Source: Acidobacteriaceae bacterium (lineage in GTDB: Bacteria; Acidobacteriota; Terriglobia; Terriglobales; Acidobacteriaceae). From it: a stretch of 64,000 bases of DNA. The notes under the pieces are model-generated. The model was not told the DNA's origin, ran no database searches, and saw only the letters and a program-made list of their open reading frames with translations. The number at the start of each line of letters is the position of its first letter. Position 1 is the first letter of the stretch. A program made the position numbers and the translations under genes. This document shows, one piece after another, positions 63,155-64,000 of this stretch. The DNA lies in NCBI GenBank assembly GCA_003134655.1, contig PLBY01000145.1:62001-126000 (forward strand), in the 5' to 3' direction.

Positions 63155-64000
63155 ATGGCACCTACCGAAAAAGCGCAGCAGGAACTGGAGCAGATCGAAC
63201 GCCAGGTCGCCGATCTGGAGTCTCCCGGCGCCGACGATGCGACCCGCCGCCAGATCTCCAAGCTGCAGGAACGCATCGAGACCCTGCGACAGGAAATGAA
63301 CGCGCCGCCCACGGCCTGGCAGAGGACCGAACTAGCGCGGCATCCCCAGCGTCCGCAGTCGCTAGACTACATCGAGCGCATCTTCACAGAATTCAGCGAA
63401 ATCCACGGTGATCGCGGCTTCGGCGACGACGCCGCCATCATCTGCGGCATGGCCCGCTTCCACGGCGACGAAGTCCTCATCGTCGCTACCCAGAAGGGCC
63501 GCGACATGAAGCAGCGCGTCCACCGGAACTTCGGCACGCCGCATCCTGAGGGCTACCGCAAGGCCATCCGGACGATGCAGCTTGCAGAAAAGTTCCGCCG
63601 CCCGATCTTCACCCTTGTCGACACCGACGGCGCTTACCCCGGCATCCACGCGGAAGAGCGCGGACAGGCAGAGGCCATCGCCTACAACCTCCGCGAAATG
63701 GCCCGGCTCGAAGTTCCCATCATCGCAACCGTGATTGGCGTCGGCGGCAGCGGCGGAGCGCTGGCGATCGCCATCGCCGATCGCGTCCTCATGATGGAGA
63801 ACTCGATCTATTCGGTCATCTCTCCCGAAGGCTGCGCCGCAATCATGTGGCGTGACTCTTCGAAGAAAGAACTCGCTGCCGAAGCGATGCGCATCACCGC
63901 CACCGACCTCAGCGAACTCGGCTGCATCGACGATGTCGTTCCCGAGCCCGAAGGCGGCGCTCACCGCGACCACGAAGCGGCCGCCAGTCTGCTCGATGCC
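63155..64000 (+). CDS. accA: Acetyl-CoA carboxylase carboxyltransferase subunit alpha (3' end missing)
   Basis: Cytoplasmic alpha subunit of the carboxyltransferase of acetyl-CoA carboxylase, which makes malonyl-CoA for fatty-acid synthesis. The 282 codons seen here begin MAPTEKAQQELEQIERQVAD, an N-terminal helical region typical of AccA. FSEIHGDRGFGDD near residue 82, GRDMKQRVHRNFGTPHPEGY near 112, DTDGAYPGIHAEERGQAEAI near 152 and GVGGSGGALAI near 195 are diagnostic. The reading frame is open to the window edge, so about 35-40 C-terminal residues are missing. It is probably co-transcribed with dnaE. Confidence 0.96.
   Translation, partial: MAPTEKAQQELEQIERQVADLESPGADDATRRQISKLQERIETLRQEMNAPPTAWQRTELARHPQRPQSLDYIERIFTEFSEIHGDRGFGDDAAIICGMARFHGDEVLIVATQKGRDMKQRVHRNFGTPHPEGYRKAIRTMQLAEKFRRPIFTLVDTDGAYPGIHAEERGQAEAIAYNLREMARLEVPIIATVIGVGGSGGALAIAIADRVLMMENSIYSVISPEGCAAIMWRDSSKKELAAEAMRITATDLSELGCIDDVVPEPEGGAHRDHEAAASLLDA

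Noticed and set aside
1..64000. CRISPR arrays, tRNA/rRNA genes, insertion sequences or prophage
   Set aside because: I looked for regularly spaced repeats, cloverleaf-like segments, transposase motifs and phage genes and saw none; structural RNA search by program was not possible.

Overview
The window looks like about 64 kb of chromosome from a GC-rich, diderm, soil-type heterotroph. My best guess is an Acidobacteriota member of the Terriglobia/Koribacter kind. The reasons are the two-secretin content, a TonB-like protein and a beta-barrel porin (outer membrane), GH3 and GH15 glycosidases, BNR and YncE-type repeat proteins, and short dispersed palindromes of a kind I associate with that phylum. 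This is inference; no rRNA or other phylogenetic marker was tested. The window holds 46 protein genes, two of them cut by the window edges (an M48 protease at the left, accA at the right). I see no tRNA, rRNA, CRISPR array, insertion sequence, phage gene or replication origin. No gene-free stretch exceeds 300 bp.

Left part (1-13.4 kb): M48 protease, YmdB-type phosphodiesterase, an orphan secretin, a DsbA-like thioredoxin-fold protein, glutamine-dependent NAD synthetase, a GH3 beta-glucosidase, and a tight pair of a beta-propeller/phosphoesterase and a PLP decarboxylase.

Phosphate block (13.5-25.4 kb): phoU, pstB, pstA and pstC on the minus strand; a CHAD protein and an exopolyphosphatase (ppx) divergent from them; then sixA, ppk1, a coiled-coil porin and pstS, again on the minus strand. 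This is an almost complete module for Pi capture (porin, PstS, PstCAB), control (PhoU) and polyphosphate synthesis, breakdown and binding (Ppk1, Ppx, CHAD). Matching 11-bp-phased direct repeats lie upstream of pstC and pstS and look like binding sites for one PhoB-type regulator. No phoB or phoR is present here.

Middle (25.5-34.7 kb): a TPR-like secreted protein, a GH15 glucoamylase, an FHA-GAF-PP2C phosphatase, and two paralogous GT87 glycosyltransferases flanking a PAP2-type (Aur1-like) membrane enzyme.

Tad pilus block (34.9-45.5 kb): flp pilin, cpaB, the secretin cpaC, cpaE/tadZ, cpaF/tadA, tadB and tadC, followed by a DUF192 protein translationally coupled to a large TonB-like protein with 22-residue Pro-rich repeats, then a standalone zinc-binding CZB protein. 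No prepilin peptidase or pseudopilin gene is in the cluster.

Right part (45.5-64 kb): a BNR-repeat lipoprotein, a polytopic membrane protein, type II NADH dehydrogenase (with a palindromic repeat inserted in frame), an NfeD-type membrane protease, a SIMPL protein and a glycine-zipper protein. A c-di-GMP/two-component group follows: a GGDEF cyclase, a response regulator with HD-GYP, and a large hybrid kinase whose receiver lacks the phospho-acceptor Asp. The window ends with dnaE and accA. I found no clearly new biological system. The most interesting points are the Pho/polyphosphate module with its shared boxes, the repeat-bearing TonB-like protein in the Tad locus, the repeat insertion in ndh, and the degenerate receiver.
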